This document shows, piece after piece, positions 8,574 through 17,350 of a stretch of 64,000 bases of DNA (positions are counted from its first letter, which is position 1; each line of letters starts with the position of its first letter). The notes under the pieces are model-generated. The model had not been told where the DNA came from. It worked only from the letters and a program-made list of their open reading frames with translations, and did not search any database. The translations under genes were made by a program, and so were the position numbers. This stretch comes from Salinivibrio siamensis. Its GTDB lineage: Bacteria; Pseudomonadota; Gammaproteobacteria; Enterobacterales; Vibrionaceae. Location: the NCBI RefSeq assembly GCF_001996005.1, contig NZ_MUFB01000002.1, forward strand, positions 86,001 through 150,000, written 5' to 3'.

Positions 8574-8672
8574 ATGAAGCGTGGCAGAAAAGGGAGTATA
8601 AAGCGGTTGTTTATATCGAGTGGCCTAGTATTATTCTCGGGCATTTTTACTTGTAGTAGTGTTACATCATGA
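8574..8672 (+). CDS. Possible 32-residue leader ORF before the methyltransferase
   Basis: An ATG one base after the gntR stop opens a 32-codon frame that ends in TGA overlapping the methyltransferase ATG (ATGA). The peptide begins with a run of basic residues (KRGRKGSIKR) followed by a hydrophobic stretch (LFISSGLVLFSGIF) and ends TCSSVTS. This resembles a short signal sequence or a single membrane span. The methyltransferase has no evident ribosome binding site of its own, so the small frame could couple or regulate its translation. It could equally be chance; no homologue is known to me. Confidence 0.3.
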   Translation: MKRGRKGSIKRLFISSGLVLFSGIFTCSSVTS

Positions 8673-10204
8673 GAGCCGATGAAATTCTTGTAATTGACCT
8701 GTTTGCTGGCCCTGGAGGGCTTGGCGAGGGGATCTCTTCTGTTACAGACGAAAATGGATATCGTCCTTTTAAAATCGGTCTCTCGGTGGAAAAAGAGTCG
8801 TCGGCTCATTTGACGCTAACAACGCGCGCACTATATCGGAAACTTAAAGAGAATAAACAGGGTTTACAGAGTTATCATGATTACCTATGTGGTCAAATAA
8901 CGCGCGAAGAGCTGTTTGATCAGTACCCTGAAGAAGCAGAAGCCGCTCGAACTGAGACACTATACAAACCAAGAGCACTGGGTGACGATAACGAGTTTAT
9001 TCACGAAAGAATTAAAAAGTTAGTCAATGCTCATGGTAATAGGCCCAAAATCGTTATTGGGGGGCCGCCTTGTCAAGCATACTCGTTGGTCGGGCGCTCA
9101 AGAAATGCGGGAATAAAAGACTATAACGCTGAGACTGATAAGAGAAACTTTTTGTACAAAGAGTACTTGAAAGTGCTATCAATAGCCCAGCCGGATGTAT
9201 TCGTCATGGAAAATGTTAGGGGGATCCTTTCTGCCAAGGTTAAAGATAAACCAATATTCCCCCAGATGCTTGAAGACTTACGTAACCCTGAGCAAGTGAC
9301 GGCCATACATGGAGCGAAATATAACGTTTACTCCCTAGTTAAGCCTGCTAATGATCCTGCCAACCCAGACTATGATAAGACGAGCGATTTTCTTATTAAG
9401 GCAGAGGACTATGGTGTGCCTCAGGCGAGACATCGAGTAATTTTACTGGGCGTGCGAGAAGACATTGATAAATATCCTGACACTTTGTTGCCTAGTAGTG
9501 AACACGTTACCGTTGAGCAGGCAATTTCTGACTTGCCAAAATTAAGAAGTGGGTTATCTAAGCAAAAAGATGACAACAAGGCTTGGGAGAGGATCGTTGA
9601 AAGGCATGCCAAAACAGCCAAGCGGCTCCTTAGTAAATCCTTCTCTAATGCAGAAGAGCTAGATTTAAAGCCGAGAAAAGGTTTATCACGAAGCAGTAAG
9701 GATATTGCTGGTGTGGATCCAAAGGTCCCAAGGCACCTAAGGGATTGGTATACAGATAATAAACCCAAATGTGTTCTAAATCATGAGACCCGCGCCCATA
9801 TGGAGAGTGACTTGTTGCGCTATGCATATAGCTCTGCATATACCTGTCTCAGTGGTGGCTCTTCACCAAAATCTAAGAGCTTTCCAGATCAGTTAGCCCC
9901 TGCTCATGGTAACTGGAAAACTGGCGCGCACGAAGATAGGTTCCGTACTCAAGCAGCTAATAAGTGCTCCACAACGGTAACGAGCCACATGTCAAAAGAT
10001 GGTCACTATTTTATTCACTATGATCCTAAACAATGCCGTAGCTTAACCGTGCGTGAAGCCGCGCGGTTACAGACTTTCCCAGATAACTACAAGTTTGAAG
10101 GGAATCGAACGCAGCAATATGTACAGGTAGGAAATGCTGTGCCACCATATTTGGCACAGCAAATCGGAAACGTTGTTTTGGATCTATTCAATCGAAACGA
10201 ATAA
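8669..10204 (+). CDS. DNA (cytosine-5-)-methyltransferase
   Basis: A 511-residue C5-cytosine methyltransferase that transfers a methyl group from S-adenosylmethionine to cytosine in a specific DNA sequence. Motif I is DLFAGPGGLGEG (residues 10-21), motif IV GGPPCQAYS with catalytic Cys135, motif VI ENV (181-183), motif VIII QARHRV (253-258), motif IX REAARLQTFPD and motif X VQVGNAVPP. About 110 residues separate motifs I and IV, longer than in compact family members. The ~200 residues between VIII and IX hold the target recognition domain; the target is unknown. No endonuclease gene lies beside it. It converges on and overlaps by 17 bp the receiver-protein gene. Confidence 0.93.
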   Translation: MRADEILVIDLFAGPGGLGEGISSVTDENGYRPFKIGLSVEKESSAHLTLTTRALYRKLKENKQGLQSYHDYLCGQITREELFDQYPEEAEAARTETLYKPRALGDDNEFIHERIKKLVNAHGNRPKIVIGGPPCQAYSLVGRSRNAGIKDYNAETDKRNFLYKEYLKVLSIAQPDVFVMENVRGILSAKVKDKPIFPQMLEDLRNPEQVTAIHGAKYNVYSLVKPANDPANPDYDKTSDFLIKAEDYGVPQARHRVILLGVREDIDKYPDTLLPSSEHVTVEQAISDLPKLRSGLSKQKDDNKAWERIVERHAKTAKRLLSKSFSNAEELDLKPRKGLSRSSKDIAGVDPKVPRHLRDWYTDNKPKCVLNHETRAHMESDLLRYAYSSAYTCLSGGSSPKSKSFPDQLAPAHGNWKTGAHEDRFRTQAANKCSTTVTSHMSKDGHYFIHYDPKQCRSLTVREAARLQTFPDNYKFEGNRTQQYVQVGNAVPPYLAQQIGNVVLDLFNRNE

Positions 10205-11558
10205 TACCCGGTCGCGCAGCATGCTGTGATGCCCTAAAGCTGATGTCTGATAAAATCTGGTCTTTCAGCTTAAATATAGGAGTTCCTAACCACTTGTTAA
10301 CGTCTGGCCTTGCTCCCAGTTGATACATGAAGCTTACTTTTACGATATACTCTTCATTTTTAATTATAACGTTAGGAAGTCTATATATACCTGCATGAGC
10401 AGTGTCGCGACCACTTTGATCTCCAAAAAAGGTAAACTTCTCATGCTCTTTTGGGATCATTGCTGACAAGAAGTAGCGATTTAACTTAGTTTTACGTTGT
10501 GCCTGATCACACTCCGCTGATAGTTCAATAAATCCTAGTTGAGTTGCTTCGCGAACAACACTTCTTTCTTTTTTCGTCCCCTTTCTACAATTTAGAAACT
10601 CTTCATTCATAACTGTCTTAATATTCCTTCCTAGATTACTTTCAACCTTAAGTTCATTTTCATCTAGGTAAGTTTTATTAAACTCAATCCAAGTGCCACG
10701 CTTATTCTTTAAAGAGCCATTTGATAGCTCATCAATGTGATAGAACGTGTTTAGATAAGCCTTTATATCTTGGTAGGATTCATTATCTGGCTTCTGACCA
10801 ATTCCTTTAGATGCATTGACCCAACTAGAGTGCTCAGCTTTATTGTGATTAGAACGTATATGGTTATGAAGCACTGGCTCCAAACCCAACTCGATTGCTA
10901 CGTCTGGCTCTTCTCTAGCATTTTTAAACCCTAGAGTTTCATTGCCGATTATACCTAGCATGGTTTTGAGGTTTTCTGTTGTCTGATGTTGAAATTTTTC
11001 TATATTATTTTCTCGAGAGCGAGCAAGTCTAAATAATGAGTCAGTGGTCAATTGTGCCGCAGATGAGACCCTGTTTTCCCATCCAAACAAGGACTCAAAT
11101 ATAGGATTGCTTGATAAAATACCTACTACCTCATCTTTGAGGTTTGATCTGGGAGTATTAAATTGTGCTTTATCCAATACTCCCCAGTGAATGGGGTATG
11201 GAATATCAGCATATCTCTCCTCAATGAGGTCCATAACCTCCTTAACCGTTCCTGTGTTTTTAGACCAGAAGAAAAGTAAATAAGGGCCATCAATAGTGAT
11301 CTTTCTCAAGATATCAGCTATTGGTCCTACTAAACTTTTGGCGTTAACTTGTAGTTCTTGGAGGTTAAGATCAGTAATTATTACCCGGGGGTGAACCTTA
11401 TCAAAATTAATATGGTCAACGCCAGACAAATTACTTGGTTCATCTTTTTTGTAGTGAATAGGAAAGCAAGGATATCCCGCTCTTACAAGGCTATCTTGAA
11501 TAGAGTCCAAGTCCTCTTTTTTATCATCTATAAGGACAATGCTGGGAAATATTATCAT
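10188..11558 (-). CDS. Receiver-domain protein with uncharacterised C-terminal region
   Basis: A 456-residue protein. Residues 1-135 have the pattern of a response-regulator receiver: acidic pair D11-D12 (VLIDDKKED), phospho-acceptor D63 (IITDLNL), a serine at 99 (FFWSKN) and conserved K130 (GVLDKAQF). The remaining ~320 residues show no helix-turn-helix or other domain I recognise; notable is IELSAECDQAQRK near residues 344-356 and an ARPGIIRFD C-terminus. The ATG at 11558 overlaps the stop of the upstream ATPase gene (ATGA), with AGGAG just before it, so the two are translationally coupled. The receiver would be the natural phosphorylation partner of that protein's kinase-like module (inference). 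Confidence 0.8.
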   Translation of the reverse strand: MIIFPSIVLIDDKKEDLDSIQDSLVRAGYPCFPIHYKKDEPSNLSGVDHINFDKVHPRVIITDLNLQELQVNAKSLVGPIADILRKITIDGPYLLFFWSKNTGTVKEVMDLIEERYADIPYPIHWGVLDKAQFNTPRSNLKDEVVGILSSNPIFESLFGWENRVSSAAQLTTDSLFRLARSRENNIEKFQHQTTENLKTMLGIIGNETLGFKNAREEPDVAIELGLEPVLHNHIRSNHNKAEHSSWVNASKGIGQKPDNESYQDIKAYLNTFYHIDELSNGSLKNKRGTWIEFNKTYLDENELKVESNLGRNIKTVMNEEFLNCRKGTKKERSVVREATQLGFIELSAECDQAQRKTKLNRYFLSAMIPKEHEKFTFFGDQSGRDTAHAGIYRLPNVIIKNEEYIVKVSFMYQLGARPDVNKWLGTPIFKLKDQILSDISFRASQHAARPGIIRFD

Positions 11559-13711
11559 TTTTTCTCCTGACAAAATACAATTACAACGGCAGCTCCCTGA
11601 TATACGTCAGGAAGATCCAAATCTTTTGGATGACATATTTGGAGTCTGCCTCCGATTGACTCCATTACTTTGTCTGAATAGTAAAGGCCAACTCCCATCC
11701 CTCCGGGCCGAGAAGTTTTAAAAGGTTGAATTGCTTCTTCTGGTGTCAAGCTAAACCCCGGGCCATTATCCATAATTACAAGTGCTGGACCTTCTTTAAA
11801 CCAATCAATTAAACTATCTATACGGATGGCTGGTTTATAATTATTTCCTTCTTTCTCTGCCTTGAGGCCTGTCCAGTGGATTGAATTGTCAATGAGGTTC
11901 GTGAGTGTTGCCTGGAGTAGACCGAATGGTGCTGTAACTTTAAAAGACTCTGATTCATCACTGTTTATTGGACATGAGAAAACAATCTTATGATGCTCAA
12001 AACGATGCTCGTTTAATTTTACGATTTTTTGAGTGAGAGCTTTTATGTCAAATGTTTTCTGCTCATTACGGCGAAGCAATGGAGCAAAGCCTTCGAGTAG
12101 TTCAGAAAGATGTTCTGCTCTTTTGAGAAGAGTTTCGTAATCATCAGATTGGCGAATAGAGGTGTTTAGGTCGTCCACTCCTCTTTCGACCTCATGGAAT
12201 ATTACTGCTAAGTTAATTCCCGCTATGCCAGAGCTTAAGGTGACTTCGCGCATTTGAAGGTAGTCTGATTCTATTTGCGCAACCTTGCCACCCATTTCTT
12301 CTTCAAGATTATGTTTCTTTATTGATTTCTTGATGTCTTCGATACTTTGAGAAAAACGAGTTGTTGCCGGTGAGGCATCTTTTACATCACCTTTAATATA
12401 ATTATCGACACTCTCTCTGTCTTTTCGATGCTTTAAATGAAAGTCCTCAATGATGCTGGCTACGATCCATCGATAACGCTTATATGTGTCATTCTCATCG
12501 AAGCCTTCTCGGTTAGTTTTCTCTTTGAGGCCTTCACTATCTTCAAGGTTTAAGTCAATCCCTCCTATCACCATGCCTGTATCAATCTTCTGACCAGGCA
12601 TGTTGATTCGTCCTGCGTTTAAACCTAACCAATCGTCATTAGTTTCTCCGTAATTAAAAACCCGTATACCATCCCTGTATACACGAATACCTGATTGCTC
12701 TCTTAAATATTCTTTTATAAGCTGAGGAGAGCCAACTGCACTAAGTACTGCAGACGATTTCATAAAAATATAAAGTGTTCCAGATATCGGACCTATTTCT
12801 TTGAGGTCTTCTGGTTTCAATAATAAGGATTCACGTACGTTTTTATTTCGAGCCAGCTCTTCTTCTTTGCTCGGTTGTAGAAGCTCAAGGGTATCATCCT
12901 TTGTCTCTATGTGCGATGAAGCTAGCTCTTTAAAAGTTTGAGGTGGATTAAATGTGTAGGTAGAAGAAAACTTACCATTTTCGTCAATAATGAAATCATA
13001 TGTCCATAGAGCTTTTTCAACAATGTCTTGGGCTTCAAGTAAGTCAGCTATATCCTTCTCTCTCCCCGGAACATTTAAACTGACGGTAAAATCAGATACA
13101 GTTTTGAATGGAGATATAAGACTGGTTAGTAGTCTTTTTAGGCGCCTCAAGTCTCCCCTGGTCCAGTTTGTATTGTTTAAAGAACCAATCTCTATTCTAG
13201 TTCCTGTCTCGTTAGGAAAGAATTCTGGTTCATCAAGAGGAATAATCGAGACACGCGTGTCTTCAATGTACTCTGCTTCTTTGATTAAAATGGGCCAATT
13301 AATCGATATCTTATACTCAGGAGAGTTTTCAGCTTTAGTGTTGATAGTAAGTTGGTTACCTAGTTTGTGAACCGCAAGACGTCCTACGCCTTTTTCTCCT
13401 AAAGGTAGCCGGTTTAGTTTTTTTGTTCGTATCTTATTCTGACTTCTTTTGCTATTGGTCCCTACTTCCATCCACTTATTAAGGATGTCATTTTTAGTCA
13501 TTCCAAAACCATTGTGGTCCCAAATAATAATATGTGGATTTTCGTCCTCTAAGTTAAGTGTAACGTCTACTTTTGTAGCATTAGCATCGTATGCATTCTT
13601 CACGAGCTCAAAGACGGCTAAGCGGTCATCCCCGATTAGCTCATCACCTAGTAGCTTAAGCAAATGAGCGTTTGCTCTAAACGGCTGAGTTATTGCCTTG
13701 CTATCTTCCAT
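11555..13711 (-). CDS. Dual GHKL ATPase: Hsp90/MORC-like plus histidine-kinase-like modules
   Basis: A 718-residue protein with two ATP-binding modules of the GHKL superfamily. The first, at the N-terminus, has ELVKNAYDANA (35-45), DHNGFGM (65-71) and GEKGVGRLAVHKLG (105-118), as in Hsp90, MutL and MORC proteins. A segment GIRVYRDGIRVFNYGE (about 341-356) is typical of GHKL ATPases found beside DNA methylases. The C-terminal part resembles a histidine kinase: an H-box-like IFHEVERG with His506, N-box LTNLIDNSIHW (604-614), MDNGPGF (647-653) and GGMGVGLYYSD (670-680). No membrane segment or sensor domain is seen. The ATG at 13711 follows AGAGG; it is the first gene of a two-gene operon with the receiver protein. 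Confidence 0.85.
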   Translation of the reverse strand: MEDSKAITQPFRANAHLLKLLGDELIGDDRLAVFELVKNAYDANATKVDVTLNLEDENPHIIIWDHNGFGMTKNDILNKWMEVGTNSKRSQNKIRTKKLNRLPLGEKGVGRLAVHKLGNQLTINTKAENSPEYKISINWPILIKEAEYIEDTRVSIIPLDEPEFFPNETGTRIEIGSLNNTNWTRGDLRRLKRLLTSLISPFKTVSDFTVSLNVPGREKDIADLLEAQDIVEKALWTYDFIIDENGKFSSTYTFNPPQTFKELASSHIETKDDTLELLQPSKEEELARNKNVRESLLLKPEDLKEIGPISGTLYIFMKSSAVLSAVGSPQLIKEYLREQSGIRVYRDGIRVFNYGETNDDWLGLNAGRINMPGQKIDTGMVIGGIDLNLEDSEGLKEKTNREGFDENDTYKRYRWIVASIIEDFHLKHRKDRESVDNYIKGDVKDASPATTRFSQSIEDIKKSIKKHNLEEEMGGKVAQIESDYLQMREVTLSSGIAGINLAVIFHEVERGVDDLNTSIRQSDDYETLLKRAEHLSELLEGFAPLLRRNEQKTFDIKALTQKIVKLNEHRFEHHKIVFSCPINSDESESFKVTAPFGLLQATLTNLIDNSIHWTGLKAEKEGNNYKPAIRIDSLIDWFKEGPALVIMDNGPGFSLTPEEAIQPFKTSRPGGMGVGLYYSDKVMESIGGRLQICHPKDLDLPDVYQGAAVVIVFCQEKK

Positions 13712-14019
13712 TTTTCCTCTCAAAGCGTTATTGGTCTGTTAATGTCTATAGTCTTTAGCTACACGGGTACTAGTTAAAAGAATCTTGTGAGATTATTCTA
13801 GAGTCCTTGAGAAAATATGCGTAGAAAGCTTTAACATAACTGACCAATTTTTGTGGCTACTTAAAGCTAATGATATAGATTTTTAGTTTATAACATCCAG
13901 TAATCTATCACACTAGTGACAGAGACAAATGTGGCTCCACTCAAAATTATCAATAGTGTTTAGATACAAAAAAGCCCCGCTATATGGGGGCTACAACTAG
14001 AAGACTGATAAAGGATAGG
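13712..14019. other. Intergenic stretch at the right edge of the methyltransferase insert
   Basis: A 308-bp AT-rich stretch without a convincing gene. It should hold the leftward promoter of the ATPase-receiver operon, but no clear -35/-10 pair was found. The small hairpin AATCT-TGTG-AGATT lies near 13782. Its right end holds the yicC terminator. No direct repeat matching the left edge of the insert was noticed. Confidence 0.5.
13967..13993 (-). terminator. Terminator of yicC
   Basis: Read on the minus strand, AGCCCC and GGGGCT form a stem around CATATAGC and are followed by a run of T. It lies 27 bp past the yicC stop and separates yicC from the insert. Confidence 0.75.
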
Positions 14020-14883
14020 CTACTCAATATTCTGGATCTGCTCGCGCATTTGCTCGATAAGCACTTTGAGCTCGACGCCGGAGGCGGTGATTTCGGTGCT
14101 GATTGATTTGGAGGCGAGGGTGTTGGCTTCGCGGTTGAACTCTTGCATCATAAAGTCCAAGCGTCGGCCGCAGGCGCCGCCTTTTTTGAGGATTTTATGT
14201 GCTTCTGAAACGTGTGAGTCCAAGCGGTCAAGCTCTTCTGCGACGTCGACTTTTTGCGCCAGCATCACCATTTCTTGTTCAACGCGGGCTGGGTCGAGTT
14301 CCACTTGTGCTTCTTCTAAGCGCGTGGTTAAACGTTCACGCTGCCACTCAATCACCGTGGGCATCTTTTCACGCACTTTGATCACTTCGGCGCTAATGGC
14401 ATCGAGTCGTTGCTCAATCAGGGCTTTCATGTTCTCACCTTCGCTGGCACGTGCGGCGATAAAGGCATCGAGTGCTTCATCAAGACCAGCTAATAAGGCG
14501 CGGTGTAGCTCGTCGGTGTCTTGCTCCGGCGCTTCCATCACCCCTGGCCAGTTCAGGACCTGAAACGGATTGATGTTGCCTTCACCCGCGGTCTCTTTCA
14601 CCCATTTGGCGGCGTGAATCACTTGCTTGGCCAAGGCTTCATTGATGGTGAGCTTATCTTGGCTGGCTTGTGAGGTATCAAAGCGCAGGTTGCATTCCAC
14701 TTTGCCGCGGGCTAGGCGCTTGCGAAAACGCTCGCGTACCACAGGCTCAAGGCTACGTAGCTGCTCAGGCATGCGAATGTAGGTTTCGAGATAGCGCTGG
14801 TTAACGGAGCGGATTTCCCAAACCGCGTTGCCCCAATCGCCCTTGAGTTCTTGACGGGCGTAGGCGGTCATACTGTGGATCAT
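14020..14883 (-). CDS. yicC: YicC family endoribonuclease/RNA-binding protein
   Basis: A 287-residue cytosolic protein matching YicC of E. coli nearly end to end: [11 protein letters not shown] at the start, [28 protein letters not shown], and the highly conserved C-terminus [37 protein letters not shown]. YicC proteins act in RNA turnover (for E. coli YicC, destabilisation of a small RNA). The start at 14883 was chosen because it gives the family N-terminus; 12 extra in-frame codons upstream are not conserved. It is divergent from rph. Confidence 0.93.
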   Translation of the reverse strand: MIHSMTAYARQELKGDWGNAVWEIRSVNQRYLETYIRMPEQLRSLEPVVRERFRKRLARGKVECNLRFDTSQASQDKLTINEALAKQVIHAAKWVKETAGEGNINPFQVLNWPGVMEAPEQDTDELHRALLAGLDEALDAFIAARASEGENMKALIEQRLDAISAEVIKVREKMPTVIEWQRERLTTRLEEAQVELDPARVEQEMVMLAQKVDVAEELDRLDSHVSEAHKILKKGGACGRRLDFMMQEFNREANTLASKSISTEITASGVELKVLIEQMREQIQNIE

Positions 14884-15001
14884 GTGTACCTGCTCTTGTG
14901 TGCTGAAGGTGAATGGCAAAGATTATACGCATCCACGCCCCTGTCGTCAGCTGTCTTGGTCTGTCGGGCGGACAGGGATCGCAAGCGGGCGGAGAAACAC
15001 G

Positions 15002-15007
15002 TATAAT
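15002..15007 (+). promoter_or_regulatory. Candidate -10 element of the rph-pyrE promoter
   Basis: TATAAT lies 36 bp before the rph start. The -35 region 17 bp further up (TCGCAA) matches the consensus poorly, so the promoter is only tentatively assigned. Confidence 0.45.
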
Positions 15008-15043
15008 CGCGCCCACATTCTGTCAGTCAATAAGGTAACTTGC

Positions 15044-15763
15044 ATGCGCCCAAGTGGAAGAGCACTCGACCAAATTCGTCCCGTTAGCTTTACCCGCGGT
15101 TTTACGGCCCACGCAGAAGGCTCTGTGTTGGTGTGCTTTGGTGATACCAAGGTGATTTGTAATGCCACGATTGAAGAGGGCGTACCGCGCTTTTTAAAAG
15201 GCAAGGGCCAAGGTTGGGTGACTGCCGAGTATGGCATGTTGCCACGTGCAACCCACACCCGTAACCGTCGTGAAGCGTCAAGCGGTAAACAAGGTGGCCG
15301 TACCGTCGAAATTCAACGTTTGATTGGCCGCAGCTTGCGCGCCGCGGTCGATTTAAAAGCACTGGGTGAACGCACCATTACCGTTGACTGTGACGTGATT
15401 CAAGCCGACGGCGGCACGCGCACGGCGTCCATTTCGGGGGCGAGCGTGGCCCTGGCAGACGCGCTTAACGCGCTGGTGCGTGATGGCAAGCTTGCGGCTA
15501 ACCCGATGCGTGGGCATGTGGCCGCTGTATCAGTGGGTATTTATCATCAAACGCCGATTTGTGACCTTGAATACGTGGAGGACTCGGCGGCCGATACCGA
15601 TATGAATGTGGTGATGCTCGAAGATGGCCGCATGATTGAGGTGCAGGGCACCGCCGAAGCGGAGCCGTTTACCCCCGATGAGCTAAACGCGATGCTCGCG
15701 TTGGCCAGTAAGGGCATTGATGACATTGTCGTCGCGCAAAAATCGGCACTCGCCGACGCATAA
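15044..15763 (+). CDS. rph: Ribonuclease PH
   Basis: A 239-residue 3'-to-5' exoribonuclease that trims tRNA 3' ends using phosphate. The sequence has the family N-terminus [13 protein letters not shown], the RNA-binding loop [15 protein letters not shown] and the phosphate/metal region [17 protein letters not shown]. The length equals the family norm, so the gene is intact, unlike the frameshifted copy in E. coli K-12. The ATG at 15044 is preceded by AAGGT. It is followed by pyrE with a terminator-like hairpin between, as in the classical rph-pyrE operon. Confidence 0.96.
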   Translation: MRPSGRALDQIRPVSFTRGFTAHAEGSVLVCFGDTKVICNATIEEGVPRFLKGKGQGWVTAEYGMLPRATHTRNRREASSGKQGGRTVEIQRLIGRSLRAAVDLKALGERTITVDCDVIQADGGTRTASISGASVALADALNALVRDGKLAANPMRGHVAAVSVGIYHQTPICDLEYVEDSAADTDMNVVMLEDGRMIEVQGTAEAEPFTPDELNAMLALASKGIDDIVVAQKSALADA

Positions 15764-15772
15764 CAGATTGAA

Positions 15773-15800
15773 TAGCTCCCACATCGGGGGCTATTTTTTT
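15773..15800 (+). terminator. Terminator or attenuator between rph and pyrE
   Basis: TAGCTCCC and GGGGGCTA form an 8-bp stem (one G-U pair) with loop ACATC, followed by seven T. It starts 9 bp after the rph stop and 58 bp before pyrE. In E. coli a terminator in this place attenuates pyrE in response to UTP through coupled translation of rph; the same position suggests the same use here, although no U-rich pause tract is obvious. Confidence 0.75.
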
Positions 15801-15858
15801 ATCTATCCGACCCCGGGTGACATGTGGCGTGTCACCAAGACAACCAAGAGAGGAACGA

Positions 15859-16500
15859 ATGAAAGCCTATCAGCGCCAGTTTATTGAGTTTGCCCTTGAG
15901 CGAGAGGTATTAAAGTTTGGCGAGTTTACGCTTAAATCAGGGCGGAAAAGTCCGTACTTTTTTAACGCCGGCTTGTTTAACACCGGGCGTGACTTGGCAA
16001 AACTGGGTGAATTTTATGCGGCCGCGTTGATGGATGCAGGGATTGATTACGATGTTTTGTTTGGTCCTGCGTACAAAGGGATCCCGATTGCGACCACCAC
16101 CGCGGTAGCACTTGCTGCGCACCATAATGTGGATACGCCTTATTGCTTCAACCGTAAAGAAGCCAAAGACCATGGTGAGGGCGGCAACTTGGTAGGCAGC
16201 GCGCTGAGTGGCCGTGTGATGTTGGTGGATGATGTGATCACTGCAGGTACCGCTATCCGTGAGTCAATGACACTGATTCAGGCGCAAGGGGCGCAGCTTG
16301 CTGGGGTGTTGGTGGCGATTGACCGCCAAGAGCGTGGTCAAGGTGAGCTGTCGGCGATTCAAGAAGTGGAGCGTGACTTCGATTGTCAGGTGGTTTCCAT
16401 TATCAGCTTGTCGGACTTGGTCGCCTATTTGGAGCAAAGCCAAGCGGATCCGGCTCATCTAGCGGCGGTGAAAGCGTACCAGGCGAGCTACGGGATTTAA
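15859..16500 (+). CDS. pyrE: Orotate phosphoribosyltransferase
   Basis: A 213-residue enzyme of de novo pyrimidine synthesis that makes orotidine 5'-phosphate from orotate and PRPP. It shows the start [13 protein letters not shown], the [14 protein letters not shown] segment, the flexible-loop [11 protein letters not shown] and the PRPP-binding motif [13 protein letters not shown]. The ATG at 15859 follows GAGAGGAA. It sits behind the attenuator-like hairpin after rph. Confidence 0.96.
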   Translation: MKAYQRQFIEFALEREVLKFGEFTLKSGRKSPYFFNAGLFNTGRDLAKLGEFYAAALMDAGIDYDVLFGPAYKGIPIATTTAVALAAHHNVDTPYCFNRKEAKDHGEGGNLVGSALSGRVMLVDDVITAGTAIRESMTLIQAQGAQLAGVLVAIDRQERGQGELSAIQEVERDFDCQVVSIISLSDLVAYLEQSQADPAHLAAVKAYQASYGI

Positions 16501-16563
16501 GTTACAGGTGTGCAGCTGGCTGACTTGAGTGCGCCAGCTGCACTACGCTCGTTGCACTGCTAT

Positions 16564-17154
16564 TCACTGCAGTTGATTGGTGAGCAGTTGCCAGTATTGC
16601 TCGAAATTGGCGGTCGGCAGCTGTTTAAATGACGAGCGTACGTAGCGACAAAAGCCGCCTTCTACTTGGCTAATCAATTGGCTGGCAAGCACCGCCTCAT
16701 CCAATGGAAACCCCTTCCCTTCACGTAAACGACGCTCGCGCAGTACTTGCTTAAGCTGTGCCTCGACGCGCTCAAACAGCTGGTTGATACGCGCTTGCAA
16801 CCTATCTTGCTCAAACATCAATGCATGACCTGTCATAATGCGCGTGAGCCCCGGGTTGCGCTCACCAAAGGCCAGCAATAATTGCAAGATCAGTTTGAGG
16901 CGCACCAAGGTATCCTTTTCTTCCTCAATGATCAGGTTGATGCGGGATAACAGTGAATCTTCAATAAATTCGATTAACCCCTCAAACATCCGCGCTTTAC
17001 TGGGGAAGTGGCGATAGAGTGCCGCCTCAGACACCCCGACTTGTTCGGCGAGTTTGGCCGTGGTGATGCGTTGGCTGCCTTGGGTTGACTCCAGCATCTG
17101 CGCGAGCGCTTGGAGGATCTCTTCGCGGCGATTACTTTTTTTTGGGGCTGCCAT
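16564..17154 (-). CDS. slmA: Nucleoid occlusion factor SlmA (TetR family)
   Basis: A 196-residue TetR-type DNA-binding protein that blocks FtsZ assembly over the nucleoid. The helix-turn-helix is [21 protein letters not shown], preceded by the basic [15 protein letters not shown]. The C-terminal half follows SlmA of E. coli in pattern ([34 protein letters not shown]). It lies between pyrE and coaBC, its usual place in Vibrionaceae and enterobacteria. Confidence 0.95.
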   Translation of the reverse strand: MAAPKKSNRREEILQALAQMLESTQGSQRITTAKLAEQVGVSEAALYRHFPSKARMFEGLIEFIEDSLLSRINLIIEEEKDTLVRLKLILQLLLAFGERNPGLTRIMTGHALMFEQDRLQARINQLFERVEAQLKQVLRERRLREGKGFPLDEAVLASQLISQVEGGFCRYVRSSFKQLPTANFEQYWQLLTNQLQ

Positions 17155-17278
17155 GGGTGCGATTCCTTTGTCTTTTTATCTATCACACTGGCGACCAGTA
17201 AAGGAGGCATCATGGAGAGGTGCCGCCCAGTGTGAGTATTTCCTCCTATCTTAGCGACGAGGTCTCTGTATTAAAAGC

Positions 17279-17306
17279 AAAAAGCGTGGCCATGGCGCAC
17301 GCTTTT
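17279..17306 (-). terminator. Terminator of coaBC
   Basis: AAAGCGTG and CACGCTTT pair around a 9-base loop; on the minus strand the stem is followed by a T run. It lies about 45 bp past the coaBC stop. Confidence 0.7.
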
Positions 17307-17350
17307 GAACTTGTATTTTCGCTCAATATAAGCTGTTTGTATTGTGTGGT

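Noticed and set aside
8669-10204. Ordinary restriction-modification system
   Set aside because: No endonuclease, Vsr protein or controller gene is found beside the methyltransferase; the adjacent genes encode ATPase and receiver proteins.
11555-13711. Plain sensor histidine kinase of a transcriptional two-component system
   Set aside because: It has a second, Hsp90/MORC-type ATPase at the N-terminus and no membrane or sensor domain, and the partner receiver lacks a recognisable DNA-binding domain.
14883-15043. Integration site of the insert near yicC-rph
   Set aside because: The insert ends before the yicC terminator at 13967; no tRNA gene, direct repeat or integrase is seen on either side.
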